A stretch of 64,000 nucleotides of DNA from MGIIb-P sp963934015 (GTDB taxonomy: Archaea > Thermoplasmatota > Poseidoniia > Poseidoniales > Thalassarchaeaceae), in assembly GCA_963934015.1 (NCBI GenBank), contig CAWVWT010000002.1, positions 1-64,000 of the forward strand, in the 5' to 3' direction. The position numbers and the translations under genes are program-made. Shown one piece after another: positions 34,977 to 43,332 of this stretch. The notes beneath the pieces are model-generated. The model made no database searches and was not told the origin of the DNA. It worked only from the letters and a program-made list of their open reading frames with translations. The number at the start of each line of letters is the position of its first letter. The first letter of the stretch is position 1.

Positions 34977-37571
34977 ATGGGTGGTGTGGAATCAACCGAA
35001 CACACCCTCGTTTCTGGGGACACTTTTGAGAGGGCATCCGTCCCGATTCTTGTCTGTTCCCTTATTTTGACAATTGCTTTGGGCGCGCAATTATTCCCTA
35101 TGCCGGTATTCGATACCGATTTGTCATCCTTCACGCCAGAAACTTCGGCTGAGCAAGCAGAAAATCGTATGGACGTGTATTTTCCTGCTGAAAGCCGCCC
35201 ATTGTTCATCCATGTGACAACTGATGATGACACCAATGTATTGAGTATGGAGAATTTACATTTACAACAACTCGCTTTGGATGAAGTCATGAATCGTTCA
35301 CATTCATCCAACGATTACATTGAGTCAGTCATCGCTGCACCTCAGGTTATCCAATATGCAATTGATGAATCGGATGCTGAAAATACAACATTGAACGATT
35401 ACACCACTTGGTCCTCATTGCTCGATGCTGTTCTCGATCAAGGTACGAAATGCCAAGACGCCCTTGGTGATGACCGGGCGCTTGCAGCCGGGGCATTCAT
35501 CCAGGACAGTTTGATCCATCAGGACTTAGATTACTCCGCAACTTGTGATTACCTGTCTACAATGTCCACCGATCCATCCAATGCCACTGGAAATGCAACC
35601 CCATCAGCATCAAGTACGCTTTGGGTCATCATGATTGACCCTGAACTGGACGACACAGCGCGTCAGGTTCAACAAGATTTCATCAGAACTCAACTCAATG
35701 ATTTTTCAAGCAACACAGATCTACATTTTCATTCCACAAGTCTTGATTTGATGAGCCACGACATCAACAAGAGCACAATCAGTGAATTGGTGATGCTGAT
35801 GTCAGGAGCGGTCTGTATCGTTGTCTTGCTACTCGCCCTCGCTTTCCGCTCTGTACGTGGTGTTGCCTTCCCATTGGTTGGTCTTTCTGCTGCCCTTGTG
35901 TGGACCTATGGGGGTATGGCGCTGGCTGGTATTCAATTTTCGATACTTGAAGTTGCTGTTGCCCCAGTGGTTCTTGGACTTGGAATCGATTACAGTATCC
36001 ATCTGCAGCGGCGTTACAATACCTTCCGCGCTGAAGGGGAGCCGGCTAGTTTAGCCTGGCTCAAGGGTTTTGAAACTCTAAAGGTCGCATTGACTTTGGC
36101 AGTTATCACAACGATGGCTGCCTTCGTGGCGAATATCGCGTCCCCACTTCCACCATTGCGCAATTTCGGCTTCAGCCTCGCCTTTGGTGTATTTTGTGCT
36201 TTCATCTCATCGACACTTTTGGTTGGTGCCTTACACGTTGTGATGGAGAGAGAATCTGCCGCATATGCAAAACATGCTGAGTGGATGCGATTTGGTAATT
36301 TCAGCCAATACATGGTTGGCTTCCAGAAGCTGCATCAAGCAAAAGTCATCGGTATCGTTGCCCTGTTAACGATTGGGTCAGTGATTTTCGCTGCTGCTAA
36401 ACTGGAAACTGAATTTGATCTAACAGATTTCCTCAACGAGGATATGGATGTTATGGAGGGCCGTGATGAGCTCTATTCCTCATACGATGCTGCAGGCTGG
36501 AAGCCAATTTACATCCTGATTGAACCGAGTGATGATTCAACATCAGTCGCTGACGAATCTTCATTCTTGGTTGCACATCGCTTGTTGGACAATTGGCTTG
36601 AATCTACCAAAGGAGTTGTTTCTCCGCATTCAACAGGTGGGAATATTCACCCAGCCTATGATGGCCCTTACCCCATCTTGCTTGAAGCAGTCGAAGGAGA
36701 TCCGAGTTTTGGTGCGACATACAATTTGGCCATAGACGGTGAATTGGAAACAACTGAAGGATACGCAGGAGGTGATATAGCCGCCGCGTTGAAATCACTC
36801 AGCACAAATACCTCAGTCGCTGACCCGTTGACTGGTGAAAGTTGGTCCGAACGTGTGAGCAAAGTGGTTGCATTCAACACAGATGACAATAGTATCCGAT
36901 ACATTCGCATGGAAGTTCTCATAGAAGTCAAGACAAGTAGTGAGAGTTCTGCTGTACTATCTGCACTTCGAAACACAATTGAGTCCTTTGCTGAGTTACC
37001 TGGTTTAGATGGAGCAAACGTCCACATTACAGGTGACAGTGTTAGCCTTGAAGCCGTTCTAGATGGCCTCACCGAATCTCAGTTACAATCGACTCTCATC
37101 AGTTTGGCTGTTTGTTTCACAGTATTGTTGGCACTTACACGAAGAATTGGTACCGCACTCATCATTGTATTGCCTGTTGGAATTGCAGCGACTTGGGTCG
37201 TTGGAGCCATGGCGGTACTAAATCTCAATTGGAACGTTATGACCGTCATGGTCACCGCATTGACAATCGGTTTGGGAATTGACTACTCTATACACGTTTG
37301 GCGGCGCTTTGAAGCGATGAAAATTCAGGAAGGAAATGTTTGGGATGGTGTGAAAGAGATGTATGCCTCAACTGGCGTCGCTCTACTTTTATCGGCAGGG
37401 ACAACAATTTGTGGGTTCACAACCCTGCTCTTCTCACAGATGCCGGTAGTCCAAGATTTCGGTATTGTAACTGCGATTACAGTTTTCTTCTCATTGATTC
37501 TCGCATTGGTATTGCTACCTGTGTTTTTGGTATTGGATTCACAATCAAAAAATGGTTCATCTCTCAACTAA
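34977..37571 (+). CDS. Second RND/MMPL superfamily transporter
   Basis: About 864 residues from the ATG at 34977; the frame opens earlier at a GTG. It has the duplicated RND layout with large extracytoplasmic loops. The Asp-containing helix motifs GLGIDYSIHLQRRYNTF and GLGIDYSIHVWRRFEAM lie in the first and second helix bundles. Like the other RND protein of the window it belongs with MMPL/HpnN-type exporters; the substrate is unknown. It stands alone and its stop overlaps the convergent DUF2240 gene by 4 bases. Confidence 0.9.
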   Translation: MGGVESTEHTLVSGDTFERASVPILVCSLILTIALGAQLFPMPVFDTDLSSFTPETSAEQAENRMDVYFPAESRPLFIHVTTDDDTNVLSMENLHLQQLALDEVMNRSHSSNDYIESVIAAPQVIQYAIDESDAENTTLNDYTTWSSLLDAVLDQGTKCQDALGDDRALAAGAFIQDSLIHQDLDYSATCDYLSTMSTDPSNATGNATPSASSTLWVIMIDPELDDTARQVQQDFIRTQLNDFSSNTDLHFHSTSLDLMSHDINKSTISELVMLMSGAVCIVVLLLALAFRSVRGVAFPLVGLSAALVWTYGGMALAGIQFSILEVAVAPVVLGLGIDYSIHLQRRYNTFRAEGEPASLAWLKGFETLKVALTLAVITTMAAFVANIASPLPPLRNFGFSLAFGVFCAFISSTLLVGALHVVMERESAAYAKHAEWMRFGNFSQYMVGFQKLHQAKVIGIVALLTIGSVIFAAAKLETEFDLTDFLNEDMDVMEGRDELYSSYDAAGWKPIYILIEPSDDSTSVADESSFLVAHRLLDNWLESTKGVVSPHSTGGNIHPAYDGPYPILLEAVEGDPSFGATYNLAIDGELETTEGYAGGDIAAALKSLSTNTSVADPLTGESWSERVSKVVAFNTDDNSIRYIRMEVLIEVKTSSESSAVLSALRNTIESFAELPGLDGANVHITGDSVSLEAVLDGLTESQLQSTLISLAVCFTVLLALTRRIGTALIIVLPVGIAATWVVGAMAVLNLNWNVMTVMVTALTIGLGIDYSIHVWRRFEAMKIQEGNVWDGVKEMYASTGVALLLSAGTTICGFTTLLFSQMPVVQDFGIVTAITVFFSLILALVLLPVFLVLDSQSKNGSSLN

Positions 37572-38137
37572 GACGTAATCGTCCGGATGAATGCCTGCAT
37601 TGGTAATTGCTGCTCCCGTGCAACTAGCAATAGAGTCATCCACAATGTAACGGGGCCGAGTGCTCTACGTTTCCTCTGAGCCCGCCGCATGACCTCTTTC
37701 CGGTCCAACCCTGAAGCGCTCGCGATTTGGTCCAAGAGAGTAGTAATGCGTGTTGATGCTGGATCAATGGGTAGAGATTCTGCGATATTTTCCATAGGGG
37801 GTGGAGTGTCTAAAGATTCGGTCACAGTGGTGGTCGGGACCCCCTTGGGAAGGTGAGGTGGGTTCTCAAGTAATCTCATTGTAGGCAACCATCCAAATGG
37901 GACATTTACGGCTAAAATTTCTATTCCGGGCTGCATCCCTTCTGTTGATTCTTCAAGCCACCCCGTATTGACAAGATTATCGCGAATACGTGTGGCTGTT
38001 TCCATGTCAAACCAACCTAAATCAAAGGCCCAAATTCTACAAACAGTCTCTCTGTCAATCGGTTCACTGTTGTGATTTTTCCATGTTTGCGCCAATAAGA
38101 TCGCAATATCGGGCGCAATATCCTCCGATGCCACCAT
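37568..38137 (-). CDS. DUF2240 family archaeal protein
   Basis: A 189-residue soluble protein. Its first part (WAFDLGWFDMETATRIRDNL then TGWLEESTEGMQPGIEI) and last part (TTLLDQIASASGLDRKEVMR and LWMTLLLVAREQQLPMQAFI) match the layout of the archaeal DUF2240 family: a winged-helix-like start and a C-terminal helical domain. A variable Pro-rich linker joins them. Function is unknown; DNA or RNA binding is a guess. Confidence 0.65.
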   Translation of the reverse strand: MVASEDIAPDIAILLAQTWKNHNSEPIDRETVCRIWAFDLGWFDMETATRIRDNLVNTGWLEESTEGMQPGIEILAVNVPFGWLPTMRLLENPPHLPKGVPTTTVTESLDTPPPMENIAESLPIDPASTRITTLLDQIASASGLDRKEVMRRAQRKRRALGPVTLWMTLLLVAREQQLPMQAFIRTITS

Positions 38138-38266
38138 GTTATCTTGCTATTCGTACCCTCCACGGTTCTTCATCGTCGTGGGCCAAAGGTCATGCACTAG
38201 TGACCGCTGCGCGCCCTCAAACCGACGGCTTTGAAGAGGTCGGGGTGTACCCTGTGTGGTGATTGC

Positions 38267-39535
38267 ATGAGAGACTATATTGCACGAGATCCCAAAACAG
38301 GCAAGCCATTGCATACGGGAAAAAGACGGCGGAAACACATCGATTTAGCATACAAACCTCAAGAGGGGGCGTGGGATTCTATCCCACTCGATAGAATCCT
38401 CCCTCTCGCGAGTGGCGATATTGATCTACACGCCGTTTATTGGCGTGATAAAGAGAAGTTGATGCGCCAACCTGACGCGATTAGGGCATTGCCCCGGATA
38501 CGCGGCCGAGACCAATTAGAAGCACACGCTGCACTCGAAGCCGCATTGAGTTCTCTCGACACACGATTGCGAATTGCAGGATTGGCCAGTTTACCATATT
38601 GTGCGTTGTTACATACTGAAAATTTGTTCGAGCACCTTCGCGAACTCCTCGATGATGTCGACAGCGATGTTCAGGTGGCAGCACAGAAGTGCCTCATCGC
38701 CGTTGCACCCGTATTCCCTTCGGCCACTGAGGAAACCATGCGTCGTGAATTGAGATTAGAAGAAAAAGCCCGAAGAAATTCTGCATTTGAGGCACTCAAA
38801 CAGGTTGCGGGTTCATGGCCCGAAGTTGCCGAACTCCACATCGACGAATTAATTCGTGAAGAAGATAGCGAACTTCGCGGTATGGCGGCCGCGCTGCTAT
38901 CACGTCTGGCTAAGCACAAGTCGGCCACTCTGTGGGACTTGATTGGCTGGTGCTTACAAGATGAGTCTGTCATTGTCAGGCGGCACGCCGCTCGTGCCTT
39001 ATTGCCACTCGCTACTCACGCCCCAAAAATTACTCAAATTGCTTTAGAGATGGCATTTTTCGATGACGATGAGAAGGTGCGAAACTCAGCATTGAAAGCC
39101 TCGAAGAAGCTCGATCCAAGTTCCTTTAGAATGCAGCGATTAATTACTGATGGAACACGTCATTCTGATCGTAACATCCGCATATCTTGCATCAAGATGC
39201 TACCTATCATCATGGTAGATGCAGAGGTGAGAATTCAAGCATCAGAATTACTTGAGCAGGAAACAGACGCCCAAATACGTACTTTATTGCAAGAATTGAT
39301 GATTGATGATTCACTCGAGGGAACTGAAGCCGAGAAAAATGCCTACCTGGCACCTGCTGAAAAGGTCGAAATGGATGAAGGTTCTATGGCAAATCTACCA
39401 CCTACTACATTGGAATCTACCACGAAAGACGAACCCAAGAAATCACTCAATACCCCCGATATGATTCGAAGGCCAAGCCAAGATGAAATCTTCTACGGGG
39501 ACGATTTTGACGACGGTACCGATGACCTCGTTTGA
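38267..39535 (+). CDS. HEAT-repeat protein
   Basis: About 422 residues from the ATG at 38267, which has a GGTGATT stretch just upstream; the frame opens earlier at a TTG. A basic N-terminus (TGKRRRKHIDLAY) is followed by 6-8 HEAT-like helix pairs (about 85-340) with units such as RIAGLASLPYCALLHTENLF and VRRHAARALLPLATHAPKI, and a disordered acidic tail. HEAT proteins act as scaffolds. No motif shows a specific partner. Confidence 0.75.
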   Translation: MRDYIARDPKTGKPLHTGKRRRKHIDLAYKPQEGAWDSIPLDRILPLASGDIDLHAVYWRDKEKLMRQPDAIRALPRIRGRDQLEAHAALEAALSSLDTRLRIAGLASLPYCALLHTENLFEHLRELLDDVDSDVQVAAQKCLIAVAPVFPSATEETMRRELRLEEKARRNSAFEALKQVAGSWPEVAELHIDELIREEDSELRGMAAALLSRLAKHKSATLWDLIGWCLQDESVIVRRHAARALLPLATHAPKITQIALEMAFFDDDEKVRNSALKASKKLDPSSFRMQRLITDGTRHSDRNIRISCIKMLPIIMVDAEVRIQASELLEQETDAQIRTLLQELMIDDSLEGTEAEKNAYLAPAEKVEMDEGSMANLPPTTLESTTKDEPKKSLNTPDMIRRPSQDEIFYGDDFDDGTDDLV

Positions 39536-39544
39536 CTCTAATAT

Positions 39545-39591
39545 CTCCCCGTAGGGGAGGCGGCACGGTTAAAGAGGGGCGGAAAGTCGCC
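39545..39591 (+). promoter_or_regulatory. Two hairpins in the leader of the 71-residue gene
   Basis: A perfect hairpin CTCCCC-GTA-GGGGAG lies at 39545-39559 and a second, GGCG-GAAAGT-CGCC, at 39578-39591. Both sit between the HEAT gene stop and the Shine-Dalgarno of the next gene. The first could terminate the HEAT transcript, but no T-run follows, so a structured leader is equally possible. Confidence 0.4.
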
Positions 39592-39608
39592 GACGCCGAG
39601 GAATCTGC

Positions 39609-39824
39609 ATGAGCGCCGAAGAGTTCGATACAAAGCGTGCGCAGTTCAGCAATCTTTGGGATGGCATTACGCCCAAAGGGGTCAACCGCACCAAGGCCCT
39701 CAAATTCCGTCAATACATCCGTGAGCATGTCCGCCAAAAAAGAGTGCCACTAACTCGAACAAACTGTGAGAAGTATTGGATGGGTGAATTACAGAAGGAA
39801 ATGCGCGACGCGGAGACCTTCTGA
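39609..39824 (+). CDS. Small basic protein, unknown
   Basis: A 71-residue helical, basic protein (TPKGVNRTKALKFRQYIREH, EKYWMGELQKEM). The ATG has GAGG 7 nt upstream, the spacing seen in several other genes here, which supports translation. It precedes the DEAD-box helicase by 14 bases and probably shares its transcript; an RNA-related role is possible. No family recognised. Confidence 0.72.
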   Translation: MSAEEFDTKRAQFSNLWDGITPKGVNRTKALKFRQYIREHVRQKRVPLTRTNCEKYWMGELQKEMRDAETF

Positions 39825-39838
39825 ACGGGCTGACACAG

Positions 39839-41266
39839 ATGTCTGCTACCAATGCACTTTCGACCGTCCGATTTTCGGATTGGGACCTTTCACCAGATGT
39901 GGCCGCCGCAATTTCTTCCAAAGGTTGGGAATTTGCTACACCTATTCAGGCTGAGGCCATACCTCTGGCCCGCTCTGGAACAGATATTGTTGGGCAAGCC
40001 CGCACGGGTTCGGGGAAAACTGTTGCATTTGGAATACCAATCATCGAAAATTGTGAGCCTACCGGCCAAACACAGGCATTGGTTCTTTGCCCGACCCGGG
40101 AATTGGCAACCCAAGTTAGTGAGGAAATGCAGTGGTTACAGGGTGGTAAAGGCCTCAATTTCGCTACTGTTTATGGTGGTACTGACATCGATAAACAAGC
40201 CAAGGTATTGGATGCTGGATGCGATATCATCGTCGGTACACCTGGGCGCGTCATCGATATGAGCAAACGTGGGCACATCAAATTAGACAGTATCACACAT
40301 TTCGCTCTTGACGAAGCAGATCGGATGCTCGATATGGGTTTCTTTCCTGACATCCTATGGTGCCTTGAGCGTCTGACAAACAGGCAGCAAACCCTTCTGT
40401 TTTCCGCTACATTTCCACAAGAAATCCTTGAAGCTGCAAATGAATTCATTTCTGATGCGGAGCATGTCATGAGTGACGATTTAGATGTTGAAGTCCCGGA
40501 AATCGACCAATTCATGGTTCGAATCGGGCGTGCAAACAAACTCTGGGTACTAGGGCGCCTAATGGTACGCCTCACGAAGGAAGATCAAGTCCTCATCTTC
40601 TCCAACACCAAGCGGATGGTCGACCTCCTCGTCGAACGGTTGGATCGCCATCGCTTCCCAGCCACCGGATTGCATGGAGACATGGCGCAAAACAAGCGTG
40701 AACGAATCATCTCTGATTTCCGTGATGGAAAGACCCAAGTTGTCGTCGCAACTGATGTTGCAGCCAGAGGGTTGGATGTAGATGGTGTTACACTTGTCAT
40801 TAATTATGACATTCCTGCAGATTCAGAATCTTATGTACACCGCATCGGACGTACCGGTCGAATGGGTCGGAAAGGTGAGGCGTGGTCGTTCGTATCTGGC
40901 GAAGATGGGCCTAATATGACCAAAATCATCTCGACTTGGAATATGGTTGTCAAGGAGGTCTCGGCTCCAGAACTCCCAGAAGGGGTCGATCGAGATCCTG
41001 TGCGCAAGCAAATGGATTGGGGGGAAAGTGCGGATGTATTCGGAATGGTTCCCATTCGATTATCCACCAGTGAGACATCCAAACTGGCCATACACAATTT
41101 TGTGATTGAACAAGCTAGGCTACCTGATTTGGCAATCGGGCAAATCCAAACTGATGGTACACAAGCAGTCGTTGAGATTCACAGAGAGAAGGCCCAACAC
41201 GCACTAGATGCTCTCAAAGGGAAATCGATGAATGGTGCCAATGTCGATGTGCAAATCGCAGATTGA
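39839..41266 (+). CDS. DEAD-box RNA helicase
   Basis: An ATP-dependent RNA unwinding enzyme of 475 residues with all family motifs. The Q motif is in WEFATPIQAEAIPLA, motif I is ARTGSGKT, Ia is PTRELA, and II is DEADRML. Motif III is SATFP, motif V is ATDVAARGLDVDG, and VI is HRIGRTGR. A C-terminal domain (about 385-475) is similar to the RNA-binding DbpA-type domain in outline. It follows the small basic gene; its stop abuts that of the archaeosortase. Confidence 0.95.
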   Translation: MSATNALSTVRFSDWDLSPDVAAAISSKGWEFATPIQAEAIPLARSGTDIVGQARTGSGKTVAFGIPIIENCEPTGQTQALVLCPTRELATQVSEEMQWLQGGKGLNFATVYGGTDIDKQAKVLDAGCDIIVGTPGRVIDMSKRGHIKLDSITHFALDEADRMLDMGFFPDILWCLERLTNRQQTLLFSATFPQEILEAANEFISDAEHVMSDDLDVEVPEIDQFMVRIGRANKLWVLGRLMVRLTKEDQVLIFSNTKRMVDLLVERLDRHRFPATGLHGDMAQNKRERIISDFRDGKTQVVVATDVAARGLDVDGVTLVINYDIPADSESYVHRIGRTGRMGRKGEAWSFVSGEDGPNMTKIISTWNMVVKEVSAPELPEGVDRDPVRKQMDWGESADVFGMVPIRLSTSETSKLAIHNFVIEQARLPDLAIGQIQTDGTQAVVEIHREKAQHALDALKGKSMNGANVDVQIAD

Positions 41267-42226
41267 CTATTCTTCACCATCCCCTGTACTCAGTGGTTCT
41301 ATTTTGAGGATGGCCATACCGCTGATAATTCCAGAAAATAACCACAATCGTACAGAACGATCCCACGCATTTGGCCAAATTTCCGCCGCATCCGTGCGGC
41401 ATTCAGCCCCCTCACATTCTTCTGAAATAGTCTTAAAATGCAAATTTTCATCTTTCATTGTCACTTCATGGGTTGCCCAAATCGCAATAAGTGCACATAT
41501 AATCAGGGTTACAATGGATGCTGTAGGCAGTGTTTCGCGGATTTTGATTTGCTTTAGTTTAGGGATGTCGGATAGAGCCGGATTGGCTTTGGTATTACGA
41601 ACCCCATTCCGTTCTAACTGGATGTACCAAATGATCCAAAATAGTACAAGCAATATCAGAAAACCTTGACGGAAAATGAATTCGTGCATTTCATTCATCT
41701 GTGCTTCACCATACTTCATTCCGATGGGGTAGAGGGCAACCAATCGAAGAAAATTTAGGAATTGAACAATAAATACCATCCCAATCAAAGAGCGGTTACG
41801 AATCCTTCTATCAACACCGGGTGTCAACAGCATTAGTACGCCAAGGAACATTATTTCATGAACCCCTGCACATTCTGCATCAATGTACAAAGGTATTTCT
41901 CCATTATAGAATCCTGAGCCAATCAGATTGACGCCAGTCCAAGATTGAGATGGGCCATGGAATACCAATTCGGCAGAACCAGGCCAGAGTAGATTGGAAA
42001 CCCCTGTCCATAACCATGCCAAGAAAACTTGTAACGGTTCTAGACTTGCATCTGGTTCAGTGGCCCACCAATATATGATCTCGACAAATACCAATGCGAG
42101 AGGAATGCGTAGATACCCATAGGCCATTTCACCTACTTCAGACCAAGACAAGTCGTCCTTTGGTCGACTCTTCTGATTCGCTCGCACATCCCCTCCAGCA
42201 CCGGTTCCCGCTTCAATCCCTCTCAT
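41267..42226 (-). CDS. Archaeosortase/exosortase family protease-transpeptidase
   Basis: These membrane enzymes cut C-terminal anchor signals of surface proteins and, in haloarchaea, replace them with lipid. The protein has about six or seven helices and the three family residues in order: Cys119 in DAECAGVHEI, Arg161 in FLNFLRLVALYPIG, and His181 in MNEMHEFIFRQGF, numbered from the ATG at 42226. A GTG 24 codons upstream is not used because it would overlap the divergent TusA gene. A C-terminal domain beyond the helices holds a Cys pair (CEGAEC) and is unusual. No neighbour carries a clear sorting signal. Confidence 0.88.
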   Translation of the reverse strand: MRGIEAGTGAGGDVRANQKSRPKDDLSWSEVGEMAYGYLRIPLALVFVEIIYWWATEPDASLEPLQVFLAWLWTGVSNLLWPGSAELVFHGPSQSWTGVNLIGSGFYNGEIPLYIDAECAGVHEIMFLGVLMLLTPGVDRRIRNRSLIGMVFIVQFLNFLRLVALYPIGMKYGEAQMNEMHEFIFRQGFLILLVLFWIIWYIQLERNGVRNTKANPALSDIPKLKQIKIRETLPTASIVTLIICALIAIWATHEVTMKDENLHFKTISEECEGAECRTDAAEIWPNAWDRSVRLWLFSGIISGMAILKIEPLSTGDGEE

Positions 42227-42272
42227 GGATACCCCCGTCGCATTGAAGAAAGGAGAGCACCCGTCGCAGATT

Positions 42273-42518
42273 ATGGCACATGAGGACGCCAACGTCACTC
42301 TCGACGTACTCGGTTTCTACTGTCCCGTACCTGTCCATGAAACGAAACGTGTGCTGGCAACAATGTCTTTGGGTGACATAATTCTCGTGATGGCAGATGA
42401 TCCTGAAACCAAAATGGATATACCCGCACTCTTGAATAGAAGTGGTGATACACTGCTGAGTGTAGAGGAAGAGGCGGGAGAGTACCATTACCGAATTCGC
42501 AAGGAGGCCCACATATGA
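42273..42518 (+). CDS. TusA/SirA-like sulfur carrier protein
   Basis: TusA proteins carry a persulfide for thiolation of tRNA or cofactors. From the ATG at 42273 the protein is 81 residues. The sulfur-carrying Cys17 lies in the CPxP motif LGFYCPVPVHETK, followed by LGDIILVMADDPET and a C-terminal strand YHYRIRKEA. The ATG at 42225 would add 16 unconserved residues. Its stop overlaps the ribA start in ATGA, so the two are co-translated. Confidence 0.85.
   Translation: MAHEDANVTLDVLGFYCPVPVHETKRVLATMSLGDIILVMADDPETKMDIPALLNRSGDTLLSVEEEAGEYHYRIRKEAHI
42503..42507 (+). promoter_or_regulatory. Shine-Dalgarno site of ribA
   Basis: GGAGG with exactly 7 nt to the ribA ATG. The same spacing occurs before cmk, cbf5, the winged-helix gene, folA, the 71-residue gene and the HD gene. 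Confidence 0.8.
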
Positions 42519-43138
42519 CCCCAATAGTCGAGAAAAACGATGTCCCGGCAGATGCGCGATTGCCCACAGCCCACGGCGAGTTTCGAATCCGTGTTTTTCA
42601 CGACAAAAAAACCGGTTTTGATCACGTCGCTTTAACACTGGGGGATATGAATGGTCCGGACTCAGTCTTGGTTCGCTTACATTCAGAATGCTTAACTGGT
42701 GATGCATTCAGTTCAGCAAGATGCGATTGTGGTCCACAACTTGGCGCTGCGCTTCAGGCCATTCAAGAGCACGGGTGGGGCTGCCTTCTGTATTTACGTC
42801 AAGAGGGTCGCGGTATTGGCTTACACGCGAAAATTCAAGCTTATAATTTGCAGGACAAAGGTGCCGATACATTGGATGCGAATCTAATGCTCGGCCATCC
42901 AATCGACGCACGCGATTATCGAATCGCAGCCGACATGCTTCGAGCGGTTGGAATTAGTGATGTTTGCCTTCTTACCAATAATCTGGACAAAGTTAGTGCG
43001 CTACAGGATTTGGGTATCATAGTCACCGAACGAATGCCATTGGTTGTTGGAATCAATGAGGAAAACCGTGCATATTTGGAAACCAAGGCTACCAGAATGG
43101 GCCATGAAATCTCGCAGCATGAGCTTGGAATTGAGTAA
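42515..43138 (+). CDS. ribA: GTP cyclohydrolase II
   Basis: It opens GTP to start riboflavin synthesis. The 207-residue protein has the zinc-binding HSECLTGDAFSSARCDCGPQ with its three cysteines, YLRQEGRGIGL near residue 90, ALQDKG-like YNLQDKGADTLDAN, and TNNLDKVSAL. This is the bacterial-type RibA; most archaea use a different GTP cyclohydrolase (ArfA), so transfer is likely. It overlaps TusA and its stop sits directly against the CCA end of the convergent tRNA-His. Confidence 0.95.
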   Translation: MTPIVEKNDVPADARLPTAHGEFRIRVFHDKKTGFDHVALTLGDMNGPDSVLVRLHSECLTGDAFSSARCDCGPQLGAALQAIQEHGWGCLLYLRQEGRGIGLHAKIQAYNLQDKGADTLDANLMLGHPIDARDYRIAADMLRAVGISDVCLLTNNLDKVSALQDLGIIVTERMPLVVGINEENRAYLETKATRMGHEISQHELGIE

Positions 43139-43214
43139 TGGGGCCGCGACCGGGAGTTGAACCCGGGGTGGCAGAGCCACAATCTACCGTCCTAACCACT
43201 AGACCACCGCAGCC
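43139..43214 (-). tRNA. trnH: tRNA-His (GTG)
   Basis: The minus strand folds into a full cloverleaf: acceptor GCTGCGG paired with TCGCGGC, D stem GTCT/GGAC, anticodon loop TTGTGGC (anticodon GTG), T stem CCGGG/CCCGG with loop TTCAACT. The extra 5' G (G-1, position 43214) is encoded opposite C73, the hallmark of tRNA-His. CCA is encoded at 43139-43141 and abuts the ribA stop. No intron. Confidence 0.95.
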
Positions 43215-43240
43215 ACGATGTAAAACGGCGACCTGCGCAC

Positions 43241-43250
43241 GGTATTTCAA
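43241..43250 (-). promoter_or_regulatory. Possible TATA box for tRNA-His
   Basis: TTGAAATACC on the reverse strand lies about 27-36 bases before the mature 5' end. Position and A/T content suit an archaeal TATA element. No clear BRE was seen. Confidence 0.35.
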
Positions 43251-43332
43251 GCAAGCGCAGGGCGCCGCTACACATACACGCATGCACTCGTGCAGGCGAG
43301 GGATTCAAGGGGCTGCTCGGCAGCGCAGGTCT

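Noticed and set aside
43138..43332. N-terminal extension of the CARDB protein beginning MGPRPGVEPG
   Set aside because: It is the reverse reading of tRNA-His, a common artefact; the signal peptide begins at 43333.
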